A DNA stretch of 64,000 bases, from contig CAKQRD010000001.1 of assembly GCA_934271275.1 (NCBI GenBank), forward strand, positions 62,001 through 126,000, read 5' to 3'. The notes beneath the pieces were generated by a model that was not told where the DNA came from, did no database searches, and saw only the letters and a program-made list of their open reading frames with translations. Source of the DNA: an uncultured Clostridia bacterium (lineage in GTDB: Bacteria; Bacillota; Clostridia; Christensenellales; Borkfalkiaceae). Made by a program: the position numbers and the translations under genes. Of the stretch, positions 51,938 through 60,481 are shown in pieces; positions within the stretch are counted from its first letter, which is position 1; the number at the start of each line of letters is the position of its first letter.

Positions 51938-52996
51938 TTATTTAATTTCGGAGAAATATTTGATAGTTCTTACCATCTGGCTGGTGTAAGAATTCTCGTT
52001 GTCGTACCAGGAAACGACCTGTACCTGATAGGTGTCGTCGTCGATTTTGGACACCATAGTCTGGGTAGCGTCGAAGAGCGAGCCGTATCTCATACCGATA
52101 ACGTCGGAAGAAACGATTTCGTCTTCGTTGTAACCGAAGGATTCGGTTACCTGCGCCTTCATAGCAGCGTTGATGCCCTCTTTGGTAACGTCCTTACCCT
52201 TAACAACCGCAACCAAAATGGTGGTAGAACCGGTAGCGGTCGGAACGCGCTGTGCAGAACCGATGAGTTTGCCGTTGAGTTCGGGGATAACGAGACCGAT
52301 AGCCTTCGCCGCGCCGGTGCTGTTAGGAACGATGTTCATAGCGCCCGCTCTGGAACGACGGAGGTCGCCCTTTCTCTGCGGTCCGTCAAGGATCATCTGG
52401 TCGCCCGTGTAAGCGTGAACGGTGGTCATGATACCGGACTGAATGGGAGCGTAATCGTTAAGAGCCTTTGCCATGGGAGCGAGGCAGTTCGTCGTGCAGG
52501 AAGCAGCCGAAATGATATGATCGTCTTTGGTAAGAGTCTTGTGGTTTACGTTGTAAACGATGGTGGGAAGGTCGTTGCCGGCAGGAGCGGAAATAACGAC
52601 GTTCTTTGCGCCCGCGTCGATATGAGCCTGCGCTTTCGCCTTGCTGGTATAGAAGCCAGTGCATTCAAGCACGACGTCGATACCGAGCTTGCCCCAAGGA
52701 AGGTCTTTTGCGTCCTTCATAGCGTAAATGGTGATCTTTTTCCCGTCGACTACGATGTAGCCGTCCTCTTTAACGGTGCCGTCCTCGTTCATAACCGCTT
52801 CACCGAAGGTTACTTCGTGATTTCTCGCGTAGTTACCCTGCATAGTGTCGTATTTCAAAAGATGAGCGAGCATTTTGGGGCTGGTAAGGTCGTTAATCGC
52901 GACTACTTCGTAACCCTCCGCACCGAACATCTGGCGGAACGCAAGACGACCGATACGACCGAAACCGTTAATTGCAACTTTTGTTACCTTCGACAT
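51938..52996 (-). CDS. gap: Glyceraldehyde-3-phosphate dehydrogenase, type I
   Basis: Glycolytic enzyme converting glyceraldehyde 3-phosphate to 1,3-bisphosphoglycerate. Its 352 residues show the NAD-binding INGFGRIGRLAFR (9-21), NDL (35-37, favouring NAD), the catalytic SAASCTTNC (Cys167) and WYDNENSYTSQMV near the end. It is slightly longer than the usual 335 through a loop at about 64-80. A strong GGAGG site and consensus promoter suggest high expression. It would use the triose product of the hexuronate route at 58866-61876. Confidence 0.97.
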   Translation of the reverse strand: MSKVTKVAINGFGRIGRLAFRQMFGAEGYEVVAINDLTSPKMLAHLLKYDTMQGNYARNHEVTFGEAVMNEDGTVKEDGYIVVDGKKITIYAMKDAKDLPWGKLGIDVVLECTGFYTSKAKAQAHIDAGAKNVVISAPAGNDLPTIVYNVNHKTLTKDDHIISAASCTTNCLAPMAKALNDYAPIQSGIMTTVHAYTGDQMILDGPQRKGDLRRSRAGAMNIVPNSTGAAKAIGLVIPELNGKLIGSAQRVPTATGSTTILVAVVKGKDVTKEGINAAMKAQVTESFGYNEDEIVSSDVIGMRYGSLFDATQTMVSKIDDDTYQVQVVSWYDNENSYTSQMVRTIKYFSEIK

Positions 52997-53041
52997 AAAA
53001 TATGTCCTCCAAAAATTATTTTTATATTTTTTCCAAAGTAT

Positions 53042-53070
53042 ATTATAAATAAAGTTCGATATTTAGTCAA
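53042..53070 (-). promoter_or_regulatory. Sigma-A promoter of gap
   Basis: TTGACT (53065-53070), a 17-bp spacer and TATAAT (53042-53047) on the minus strand. Confidence 0.85.
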
Positions 53071-53187
53071 CCGTTTTATAAGCCAAAATACCGATTTTTG
53101 TAATAAAATAGTCCGAGCGGAGGCGTTTTAACCTCAAACTCCCGCCAAAACGCTCTCCCGAACGCACGTTCCGTCTTTCCGTCCGTT

Positions 53188-55005
53188 TCAGGATTTCGCA
53201 GCGACGTCGGCGTCTATTTTCTGATATTCTTCGGACAGCTCGCAAAACGGAATCAGACAGTTGTGCGTTTTCGCAAGGTCGTTACGGGAACTCTTTTCGG
53301 GCGAACCCGAATAAACGTAGCCGCAGGATCTGACGTACGCGCTCCACCTGCAATGCTCGGTCACGGAAATTTCCCGTTCTTCCTCTTCGGTAAGTTCTTC
53401 CCGCTTTTTCCCCGCGCCCGCGATATTCATATCCTCGCGGAGCTTCTGATGCAAAGCGGAAGCGCATGAAGAATTATAGCTGTATTCCTGCGACCAGAAC
53501 ACCCGCTCGTGTTCTTCTTTCGTAAGCCCTTTTATCGGGTATTGATTATGCACTTCGAGCGCGCGCCGTTCGAGCTTAGACCCCACAAGCACGCTTTCCG
53601 AATACACCGAAGCCGAATCCCCTATATACTCTATATCGAAGCTTCTGCCGTCGGTCGAACGCGCGTCCGCAATCGCTTTCACCTTTTCGGCGTCGCGCAC
53701 CACGGCGACTATCTTCGGGCGAAGCCCCGCCCGTTCGTAAATCGTCCGCGCTCTCGCCGCGCACTCCACGTTCCTTTCGTCCGAGGTAAGGTCGATGAAC
53801 ACGAAGGACGCGTCCTTTACAGAAGCGAGAATTTCTTCAAACCCGTAACCTTTCAGGTTCACACCCGAACGGACGGTTATATCGTACTGTGCTTCGCCCT
53901 CGACGTATACACCGTTGCATGCGGGGTTAAGAAAATCGGGACATTCCGCGCGGAACTCCGATTCCGTATCCGCGCTTTCGCCGATATAGTTCATCTTAAA
54001 GCGATACCCGCCGAGTTGGCATAACCACGGCAGAGTTTTTGCCGCGATTTTTCCGCAACCGTTTTCCCCGACGACCACGGCGGAAACGATTTTCCTGCCG
54101 TCCTCTACGCCCGAAGTATTTTCAAAAAGCGTTTTTCCGTTCTCGTAAAGGTAGTTATAAAAAAGCGAACGCGATTCGCTTATCCGCACCGTTTTAAGCT
54201 TTCTCGCAGGCGATAAGCCGTTGAAAAACAGTTCGCTCTGCTTGCTTTCCGAAAAAAGATAAAGCGCACAGTTCGGCTTGTTTTCGTACTTTTTATATAG
54301 CGCGGAGCAGTTTTTAACGTTCTCGTCCTCCGAGCCGGATATAGCGAAAAATGAAATTTCCGATTTCTTTGAGTGAAACGAGAAATTTATCGCGGATATG
54401 CTTTTTTTGAAAAATATCGCGCCGAAGGTCTCCGCCTTTTCCATAAGGTCGTTCGCGTCTTCCTGCCCGAAGAAAATATCGGTGAACACTATCGCCGCGC
54501 GCTTATTTTTCTTCGCCACGTCCTCCGCGAACGCCAAAGATTTTTCGTTAAGTTCCGAAAAAACGTACAAATCGTCGCGATACGACAGCGAAAGTCTTAT
54601 ATACGCCGTGACGTTTTTGAAAAAGGACAAAACGAAGCTGAACGTCAGAACGGGCGCGAACAAATAAATTATCGCGGCGTGTATCTGATACGCTTCTTTA
54701 AGCCCCGCGTCGAGTTCCGAAGTAACCTCGGACAAAAACTCGAAATCGGAGTCCACGACGAACAACCTTATCGTGTTATGTAAAGATAAAACCACGGTTT
54801 TGAGCGCGGAAAGCTCGGTGTCGCCGAAAAAGGTTTTATAACACGGCAAAAACATAACCGCGCCCGCGAGAAACGTGCCGATAAAAAGGTAATTTCTCGG
54901 GCGCAACACGGTGAAGCGTTTGCGCTTTTTATTGTTTTTTACGAGCGATATAATAAGGAACGTTATAAAAATAACCGCCGATATTATAAGGCAGACTTCC
55001 CACAT
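53188..55005 (-). CDS. Membrane protein with two Rossmann/RCK-like regions and a C-terminal RyR-like domain
   Basis: 605 residues. Three membrane helices lie at about 4-22, 39-57 and 108-130. Two Rossmann-like regions follow: 143-265 (DDLYVFSELNEKSLAFAEDV, AAIVFTDIF) and 306-445 (VSAVVVGENGCGKIAAKTLP, DASFVFIDLT, KIVAVVRDAEK), in the style of TrkA/RCK gating domains. The C-terminus (about 495-598: EHERVFW, TEHCRWSAYVRSCGYVYSG, RNDLAKTHNCLIPFCELSEEY) matches the bacterial RyR domain. RyR domains have been proposed to bind nucleotide ligands such as ADP-ribose derivatives. It starts 32 bp after a TIR-LRR gene, so it may be the membrane effector of that TIR. The function is not established. Confidence 0.7.
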   Translation of the reverse strand: MWEVCLIISAVIFITFLIISLVKNNKKRKRFTVLRPRNYLFIGTFLAGAVMFLPCYKTFFGDTELSALKTVVLSLHNTIRLFVVDSDFEFLSEVTSELDAGLKEAYQIHAAIIYLFAPVLTFSFVLSFFKNVTAYIRLSLSYRDDLYVFSELNEKSLAFAEDVAKKNKRAAIVFTDIFFGQEDANDLMEKAETFGAIFFKKSISAINFSFHSKKSEISFFAISGSEDENVKNCSALYKKYENKPNCALYLFSESKQSELFFNGLSPARKLKTVRISESRSLFYNYLYENGKTLFENTSGVEDGRKIVSAVVVGENGCGKIAAKTLPWLCQLGGYRFKMNYIGESADTESEFRAECPDFLNPACNGVYVEGEAQYDITVRSGVNLKGYGFEEILASVKDASFVFIDLTSDERNVECAARARTIYERAGLRPKIVAVVRDAEKVKAIADARSTDGRSFDIEYIGDSASVYSESVLVGSKLERRALEVHNQYPIKGLTKEEHERVFWSQEYSYNSSCASALHQKLREDMNIAGAGKKREELTEEEEREISVTEHCRWSAYVRSCGYVYSGSPEKSSRNDLAKTHNCLIPFCELSEEYQKIDADVAAKS

Positions 55006-55037
55006 AATTTCCGTCTTATCCTTTTTGATTTTGCCGT

Positions 55038-56642
55038 TCAGTTTTCGTACGAAACGCGTTTTACGTTCTTTTTATCGCAATAAGCCGCCGCGGCAGAACC
55101 TTCTTTACACACGACCACTACGTTTTCGCAACCGTTCAGAACGCCCCAGCCGAATTCCTTGACGGACTCCGGTATAACCATTTTTTTGAGGTTTTCGCAC
55201 CCGCGGAAAGCTATATCGTCTATTTTCGTCACCGATTCGGGGATAATAATCTCTTCGAGCGAAGAGCATTTATAGAACGCGCCCTCGCCTATCGCGGTCA
55301 CGCTGTCGGGTATCTGCACGCTTTTAAGCGAAGTACATTCGCAGAAAGACCAGTCGCTTATAGCGGTCACGCTGTCGGGTATATCGTAGTTTTCTTCCTT
55401 GCGGCAGGAAGGATAACAGATAAGCAGCGACTTGTTCTTGTTGAACAGAACGTTATCCACCGACTTGAAGTTCTTGTTTTTGGGATCTACCTTTATCTCC
55501 ACAAGGCTGCTGCACCCGCGGAACGGACTTATGCCTATGCTCCCGACAGAAGCGGGTATGAATACCGAAGATAATTCCGAGCAGTCCTTAAAAACGTTTT
55601 TGCCGATTTTGGTAAGGCTCTGATTCAGTTCTATTTCTTTAAGTCCTATACAGCCGTTAAAGACCATATCGTCGATTTTCGTAACGGTTTCGGGAATTAC
55701 GACCTTTTCGAGGCTTATGCAGTCCGCGAACGAGCTTTCGCCGAGAATGGTTAGCTTTTGCGGAAGCTCTATTTCTTTAAGGGCTTTGCAGCTGTTGAAC
55801 ACGCCGCCGTAGATTTCGCTCATACCCGAAGGGAGCTTTATGCTCGACAAAGAAGCGCAGTTCTCGAACGCTCTTTCGCCTATTTCCACGTCGTCGTTTT
55901 TAATCTCGACCGATTCCATTCTTATGCAGTCTCTGAACACGCTCTCGCCTATCTTTTTAACGTTTTCGCCTATTTCCATCGCGGCGAGGTTTTTGCAGCC
56001 CCTGAACGCTTCCGTACCTATCGACACCGCCGCGCCTATATCGACGGTTTTAAGCTTTTCGCAGTTCTTGAAAGCCGCCGCGCCTATCTCCTTAACGTCC
56101 GAGGGAACGGTGATGCGCGGGCTTGCGTCCTTGCACTTTACGAGAACGCCGTCCGTCACTTTAAGCGAGCGCATCGTCTCGTCGGGAAGGCTGTCTATAA
56201 GCTTTTTGACGTATTTATCCGACTCGAAGATGTTTTCGCTCTTGACGTGCTGAATGGTATCGAAAATCATCTTTATAATATCGGGAATTTCCGCGCCGTT
56301 CTCTATGAACACGGGGTAAATTCTCTTGTCGTTTTTATATGCGGTTATGATTTCCATTCCGCAGAATTTGGAAGCCATAGAGGACTTCGACACGAACAGA
56401 AGGAGGGCGTAACAATTTTCTATCTTCGTTTTAAGCTCGGTGCGGAAGTCTTCGCCTATCTCCATAGTGTCATCGTACCACATACGGAACTTTTCGCGAT
56501 CTAAAATCCGCAGAATTTTATCCACCGTCGCGGTGTCCGCGTGAGAATAGCTTATAAAAAGATACGGCTCGTTCCCCTCGTAGGAATCTATCGAAATTTT
56601 GCTGAATCCGAGTTCTTCTAAACTTTTCGTCTGATTTTCCAT
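55038..56642 (-). CDS. TIR-LRR_5 protein
   Basis: 534 residues without signal peptide or membrane helix, hence cytoplasmic. An N-terminal TIR domain (about 25-155) begins PYLFISYSHADTATVDKI. It continues FRMWYDDTMEIGEDF and has LLLFVSKSSMASKFCGMEI, in which Glu97 sits where NAD-cleaving TIR enzymes keep their catalytic glutamate. From about 165 to the end come some 13 LRR_5 repeats (AFKNCEKLKTVDI pattern, one irregular island near 385-415), the kind usually found on surface proteins. AAGGAG precedes the ATG. The RyR-domain gene follows at once. A sensor-enzyme role is likely by analogy to TIR immune systems. Confidence 0.85.
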   Translation of the reverse strand: MENQTKSLEELGFSKISIDSYEGNEPYLFISYSHADTATVDKILRILDREKFRMWYDDTMEIGEDFRTELKTKIENCYALLLFVSKSSMASKFCGMEIITAYKNDKRIYPVFIENGAEIPDIIKMIFDTIQHVKSENIFESDKYVKKLIDSLPDETMRSLKVTDGVLVKCKDASPRITVPSDVKEIGAAAFKNCEKLKTVDIGAAVSIGTEAFRGCKNLAAMEIGENVKKIGESVFRDCIRMESVEIKNDDVEIGERAFENCASLSSIKLPSGMSEIYGGVFNSCKALKEIELPQKLTILGESSFADCISLEKVVIPETVTKIDDMVFNGCIGLKEIELNQSLTKIGKNVFKDCSELSSVFIPASVGSIGISPFRGCSSLVEIKVDPKNKNFKSVDNVLFNKNKSLLICYPSCRKEENYDIPDSVTAISDWSFCECTSLKSVQIPDSVTAIGEGAFYKCSSLEEIIIPESVTKIDDIAFRGCENLKKMVIPESVKEFGWGVLNGCENVVVVCKEGSAAAAYCDKKNVKRVSYEN

Positions 56643-56748
56643 TTGTTTTTCTCCTTCGTATTCCTTTTTGCTTTTTATAGCTCCCGCCGCGGAAATCTTT
56701 CCATAGGTAGCCGCCGCGCCGACCTCCGCAATACTGCGAACGCGCGGC

Positions 56749-58050
56749 TTAAATAATCAGCGACAAAACGGCAAGGTTTGCCGCAAGCGTCGGCACGGAT
56801 ATGAGCGCGCCGTATTTTATGAAATCGAGATAAGAAAATTTTATCTCGTGTTTTTTGAGCATAGAAGACCACATTATCCCCGCGAGCGCGCCTATCGGCG
56901 TTAGATACGCGCCGAGGTTAGAACCGACTATCGAAGCGTATACCGCACGGGTTCTCGCCGCGCCTTCGAGCGTGGAAATTATCGGACAGAACAGAACGCT
57001 CATAGGAATGTTGTTTATAACGTTCGCCGATAAGAAGGAAGCGATTCCGTACCTTACTACCGTATTTTCCGTGCCGAGAATCCTTCCCACCTCTTCGGTA
57101 AAACCGTGGCTCGAAAGGGTGAGAATAATAGTAAACATAGACAGCACGAACGGAACGAGCTGCCACGGAGCGCGCCTTACGCACGCGACAAGCTCCGTCG
57201 GTTTACGCTTTTCTATCGCATACGTCACTCCCGTGCAAACGCAAAGACTCCCGACCGCCGCGAGCGACACCGCCCACATTTCTATTCCCAGATAAGAGCT
57301 TATCGCAAGCACGACGGTGCAGACGATAAGGTGAATAAGCCCGACTACAAGAAGAGGCTTATTCTCTATTTTAACCTCTTCGCAGGTAACTTCCGCGGGC
57401 TTTGAAAGCTCCTTGCGGAATATAAGATACAAAATCAGGAACGCGATTAGAAAAGAAGCGACCGTCGGCAATATCATAACCTTTATGTATTCTAAAAAGT
57501 TCACCCCGTAAGACGTCGCTATGTAAATGTTGGTGGGGTTGCCGATTATGAGAGCCATACTCATAGTGTTTGCGGCGATAAACTCGGTCACGAGATACGG
57601 CACCGCACTGATTTTGGCGTTCTTGCAAAAGTAGCAGATGAACGGCGTAAAAGTCAGCACGATTATGTCGTTGGAAGTGAAAACCGTCAGCACCGACACG
57701 ATGACGTACAACGCGACGAACAGGCTTTTCTGACTTTTTTTCGCGAGATTAAGCGTTTTGCTCGCGAGATAGCGGAAAAATCCCGCTTCGTCGAGAAAAA
57801 CGGACAAAATCGTCATAGAAATAAACAGAACGAGTATTTTTATCGGATTTACCGAAGAATCCTTCGTCAGCTCGCCGACAAGTTCGTTAAAGTCTATCAG
57901 TCCGAACAAAACCGCGACGACCGCCCCGACGAGGGCGATCACCCAGTAAGAATCGACCTTGAATTTTCCGAATCCGATCCGAGGAAAAAACAAAATTCCG
58001 CAAATCATCAAAACGCAGGTTATCCCCGCAACGACCAAAGACGGTACCAT
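56749..58050 (-). CDS. ArsB/NhaD-superfamily (SLC13-like) ion transporter
   Basis: 433 residues with about 11-12 membrane helices in two repeats. The family signatures are visible: VFTSNDIIVLTFTPFICYF in the first half with IIGNPTNIYIATSYG, and in the second half SANVINNIPMSVLF with GSNLGAYLTPIGALAGIMW. This is the ArsB/NhaD/CitMHS clan; the ion may be arsenite, Na+/H+ or an organic anion. No arsR or arsC is nearby, which weakens an arsenic role. AAGGAG precedes the ATG. It follows the small membrane gene by 11 bp, so the two are one unit, perhaps continuing into the TIR-LRR gene 106 bp on. Confidence 0.88.
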   Translation of the reverse strand: MVPSLVVAGITCVLMICGILFFPRIGFGKFKVDSYWVIALVGAVVAVLFGLIDFNELVGELTKDSSVNPIKILVLFISMTILSVFLDEAGFFRYLASKTLNLAKKSQKSLFVALYVIVSVLTVFTSNDIIVLTFTPFICYFCKNAKISAVPYLVTEFIAANTMSMALIIGNPTNIYIATSYGVNFLEYIKVMILPTVASFLIAFLILYLIFRKELSKPAEVTCEEVKIENKPLLVVGLIHLIVCTVVLAISSYLGIEMWAVSLAAVGSLCVCTGVTYAIEKRKPTELVACVRRAPWQLVPFVLSMFTIILTLSSHGFTEEVGRILGTENTVVRYGIASFLSANVINNIPMSVLFCPIISTLEGAARTRAVYASIVGSNLGAYLTPIGALAGIMWSSMLKKHEIKFSYLDFIKYGALISVPTLAANLAVLSLII

Positions 58051-58061
58051 AAAGCTCCTTT

Positions 58062-58463
58062 TTAATCCATCTGTTCAAGCACGGAATCGAACCTTCGTTT
58101 AAGCCTTTCCACCTCTTTTTCGCTCGATTTCGCCCCTTTAAGTTTCAGGGTAAGGTTTTTAAGCTTTTTTCTTACGATTCGTATTTCCGTAATTTTTGCG
58201 TCCGCAGCCGCTACCGATTCTTCCGCCGCGTTAAACGCGCCGAAGACTTCTTTTTTATCGCCGAGGCGTTTGCAATACTTGATTAGCCGCGCGATAAACG
58301 CTATAACGTATACCGCCGTCCCCGCAATCAAAGCCGCGTAAACGCCCGCGCTTGCCGCGCCCGCGAGCTTCATTATAACAGCCGCCGCCAAAAAAGGAAA
58401 CAATATGTAAAACGTTTTGAGCAAAAATATGAACAAATTATTGCCGAAGAACCCGCCGTCCAC
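58062..58463 (-). CDS. Small membrane protein with C-terminal coiled coil
   Basis: 133 residues with two membrane helices (about 9-31 and 36-60), then a charged helical region (about 70-133: EESVAAADAKITEIRIVRKKLKN, KEVERLKRRFDSVLEQ) likely to form a coiled coil in the cytoplasm. The start shown is GTG at 58463; it has no ribosome binding site but a TATAAT (58472-58477) lies 8 bp upstream, so a near-leaderless mRNA is possible. It is the first gene before the ArsB-like transporter. The family is not recognised and the start is uncertain. Confidence 0.6.
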   Translation of the reverse strand: MDGGFFGNNLFIFLLKTFYILFPFLAAAVIMKLAGAASAGVYAALIAGTAVYVIAFIARLIKYCKRLGDKKEVFGAFNAAEESVAAADAKITEIRIVRKKLKNLTLKLKGAKSSEKEVERLKRRFDSVLEQMD

Positions 58464-58507
58464 TTATTTTAATTATATGTGCGCATATATTTGCACGTAT
58501 TCTCCGT

Positions 58508-58546
58508 CAGTATTCCGAATATATCGGGAATATATTCGGAATACTG
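58508..58546. repeat. Perfect 17-bp inverted repeat, 5-nt loop
   Basis: CAGTATTCCGAATATAT (58508-58524) pairs exactly with 58530-58546 around CGGGA. It lies 31 bp beyond the TATAAT of the 58062 gene, a position suited to an activator or repressor site, or a cruciform. Confidence 0.85.
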
Positions 58547-58554
58547 ATAACGCC

Positions 58555-58595
58555 CGCTGCGAGGAAAATTCCTCGCAGCGGCGTGCTTTTTGTTT
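58555..58595 (+). terminator. Terminator-like hairpin in plus orientation
   Basis: A 12-bp stem CGCTGCGAGGAA with its complement, then GCGTGCTTTTTGTTTTT on the plus strand. Both neighbouring genes are on the minus strand, so its transcript is unclear. Confidence 0.5.
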
Positions 58596-58865
58596 TTAGC
58601 GTTGCGCAGCCTTACCTTGCGCGTTTACATAGCGCGTTCTGCGGCTTACTTTGTGCGTTACGCGTTTTACGTCGCGCGTTTTTGCGCCTTACGTTTTAAT
58701 TCGCACGTTGCGCGCCTTACGTTTTGCGTTTTGTTTTAGGTTTGAGGTTTAAAAACCTCGTTCGGCTTTACGACCGCTTTACAGCCCGATTTTAATACGT
58801 TTTAATATGCTCTGATACGATTTTACAGCGATTTTCATTACGATTTCGGGGCGTTATTCAAGCGG

Positions 58866-59888
58866 TTATCTCTGCACTCTTCCCGAAGCGTTGCCGCCCG
58901 CAAGCGTTTCCACTTCTTTAACGGAAACCATATTATAATCGCCCTCTATACTGTGCTTTAAGCAGGAAGCCGCCACCGCAAATTCTATCGCTTTTTGCGG
59001 TTCGTAGTTATTGATAAGCGAATAAATAAGTCCCGCGCCGAACGAATCGCCGCCGCCCACTCTGTCTACTATGTGCATGGCGTATTTTTTAGAAAAGGTC
59101 GCTTCTCCGTTCGTATAAAGCATAGCCGACCAGTTGTTGTCGTTTGCGGAAAGGCTTTCGCGCAGAGTTATCGCCACACCCTTAAACCCGAAGCGTTCGG
59201 TAAGTTTTTTCGCTACCGAGATATAACCGTTTCTGTCGAGTTTACCCGTGTTTATATCCGTATTATCCGCTTCTATACCGAACACGTCCTTCGCGTCTTC
59301 TTCGTTGGCGATGCAGTAATCGACGTATTTGCAGATTTCACCCATCACTTCGCCCGCTTTTTCTTTGCTCCAGAGCTTTTTGCGGAAATTAAGGTCGCAG
59401 GAAACGGTCAAACCTCTCGCCTTCGCTTCCTTAACCGCTTTAAAGGTAATCTTTGCCATATTTTCGGAAAGCGCGGGCGTTATCCCCGTAAAATGAAACC
59501 ACGTCGCTCCTTTGAAAATTTTCGCCCACGAAAAGTCCTTTGCGCTCGCCTCCGCAATCGCCGAATGCGCGCGATCGTAAATGACCTTGGAGGGGCGTTG
59601 GCTCGCGCCTTTTTCGCAATAATATATGCCCACTCTGTCGCCGCCGCGAACTATTTCCGTGGTATCCACCCCGAATTTGCGGAGCGAATTTACCGCCGCC
59701 TGTCCTATTTCGTGTTCGGGGAGCTTCGTCACGAACGCCGCGTTTACGCCGTAGTTTGCGAGCGAAACCGCTACGTTCGCTTCCGCGCCGCCGAAGGTCG
59801 CTTCGTACCTTTCGCTCTGCACGAATCTCAGATACCCCTCGGGAGCAAGTCTTAACATCACCTCGCCGAACGTTATTACTCTTTGCAT
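58866..59888 (-). CDS. kdgK: 2-keto-3-deoxygluconate kinase
   Basis: PfkB-family sugar kinase of 340 residues. Signatures: TFGEVMLRLAPEG at the start, GGAEANVAVSLANYG (about 32-46), and the C-terminal VDRVGGGDSFGAGLIY with the catalytic Asp. It phosphorylates 2-keto-3-deoxygluconate to KDPG, the substrate of the aldolase encoded just upstream, whose frame it overlaps by 13 bp. Last gene of uxaC-eda-kdgK. PfkB kinases are hard to separate by sequence alone; the operon settles the call. Confidence 0.93.
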   Translation of the reverse strand: MQRVITFGEVMLRLAPEGYLRFVQSERYEATFGGAEANVAVSLANYGVNAAFVTKLPEHEIGQAAVNSLRKFGVDTTEIVRGGDRVGIYYCEKGASQRPSKVIYDRAHSAIAEASAKDFSWAKIFKGATWFHFTGITPALSENMAKITFKAVKEAKARGLTVSCDLNFRKKLWSKEKAGEVMGEICKYVDYCIANEEDAKDVFGIEADNTDINTGKLDRNGYISVAKKLTERFGFKGVAITLRESLSANDNNWSAMLYTNGEATFSKKYAMHIVDRVGGGDSFGAGLIYSLINNYEPQKAIEFAVAASCLKHSIEGDYNMVSVKEVETLAGGNASGRVQR

Positions 59889-60427
59889 TTTTCCATTGCC
59901 TCCTTCACGAACGAGCTTCCGCCCACCGCGTATATTTTATCCCACGCGAGATATTCCTCTATATTGCCGCCGTCCACGCCGCCCGTCGGAATGAATTTTA
60001 TCTGCGGGAACGGCGCGGCAAGAGCCTTCATCGCCTTTAACCCGCCGTAAATATTCGCGGGGAAGAATTTAACTACGTTCAAGCCGAGTTCCAGAGCCTT
60101 CATGATTTCGGTAGGCGTAACGCAACCGGGGAAATATTGTATATTATGCTCTGCGCAGATTTTCGCGACCTCCTCGGAAAGTCCGGGGGAAACGATGAAT
60201 TTTGCGCCGCAGACGATAGCGCGTCTGCATTGTTCTGCGTTTATAACCGTTCCCGCGCCGATATTCATATCGGGGAACTTTTTCACCGCGTACTCGATAG
60301 CCTCCGCCGCGCAGTCGGTGCGGAAGCAGATTTCCGCGCAGTTAATGCCGCTTTTTTTAAGAGCCTTTAAGGTCGGCTCGGTTTCTTCCACCGTCTTTAA
60401 CACGACGACGGGTATGATTTTATCCAT
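59876..60427 (-). CDS. eda: KDPG aldolase (2-keto-3-deoxy-6-phosphogluconate aldolase), short form
   Basis: Splits KDPG into pyruvate and glyceraldehyde 3-phosphate. Glu32 (AEICFRT), the phosphate/substrate segment FIVSPGL and the Schiff-base lysine Lys120 (NVVKFFPAN) are present, as is FIPTGGVDGGNIEEYL. With 183 residues it is about 20-25 shorter than typical Eda: both ends are trimmed, but the barrel core seems complete. AAAGGAGA precedes the ATG. It lies 54 bp after uxaC and overlaps kdgK. Confidence 0.94.
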   Translation of the reverse strand: MDKIIPVVVLKTVEETEPTLKALKKSGINCAEICFRTDCAAEAIEYAVKKFPDMNIGAGTVINAEQCRRAIVCGAKFIVSPGLSEEVAKICAEHNIQYFPGCVTPTEIMKALELGLNVVKFFPANIYGGLKAMKALAAPFPQIKFIPTGGVDGGNIEEYLAWDKIYAVGGSSFVKEAMEKCKE

Positions 60428-60481
60428 ACTTTATCTCCTTTCTTTTTTCCGTTAAAATCGTTAAAATATTATAGTTTCGAT

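Larger units (their letters stand above)
58464..58865. other. Intergenic region with perfect inverted repeat and GCG-rich repeats
   Basis: 402 bp. It holds a TATAAT close to the next gene, a 17-bp perfect inverted repeat (58508-58546), a plus-oriented terminator-like hairpin (58555-58595), and degenerate TTGCGCGCCTTACG-like repeats (58595-58735). No gene is supported. Confidence 0.6.

Noticed and set aside
56749..58050. Arsenite efflux pump ArsB
   Set aside because: The clan is right, but no arsR, arsA or arsC lies near and the clan includes Na+/H+ and organic-anion carriers, so a specific arsenic role is not claimed.
53188..58463. Defence island or mobile element around the TIR-LRR/RyR pair
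   Set aside because: No integrase, transposase, restriction-modification or toxin-antitoxin gene and no tRNA-linked direct repeats are visible; flanks are gap and hexuronate genes. The pair alone is reported.
58595..58735. Structured RNA or riboswitch in the GCG-rich stretch after kdgK
   Set aside because: It consists of degenerate simple repeats; I find no stable conserved-looking fold or known riboswitch core.
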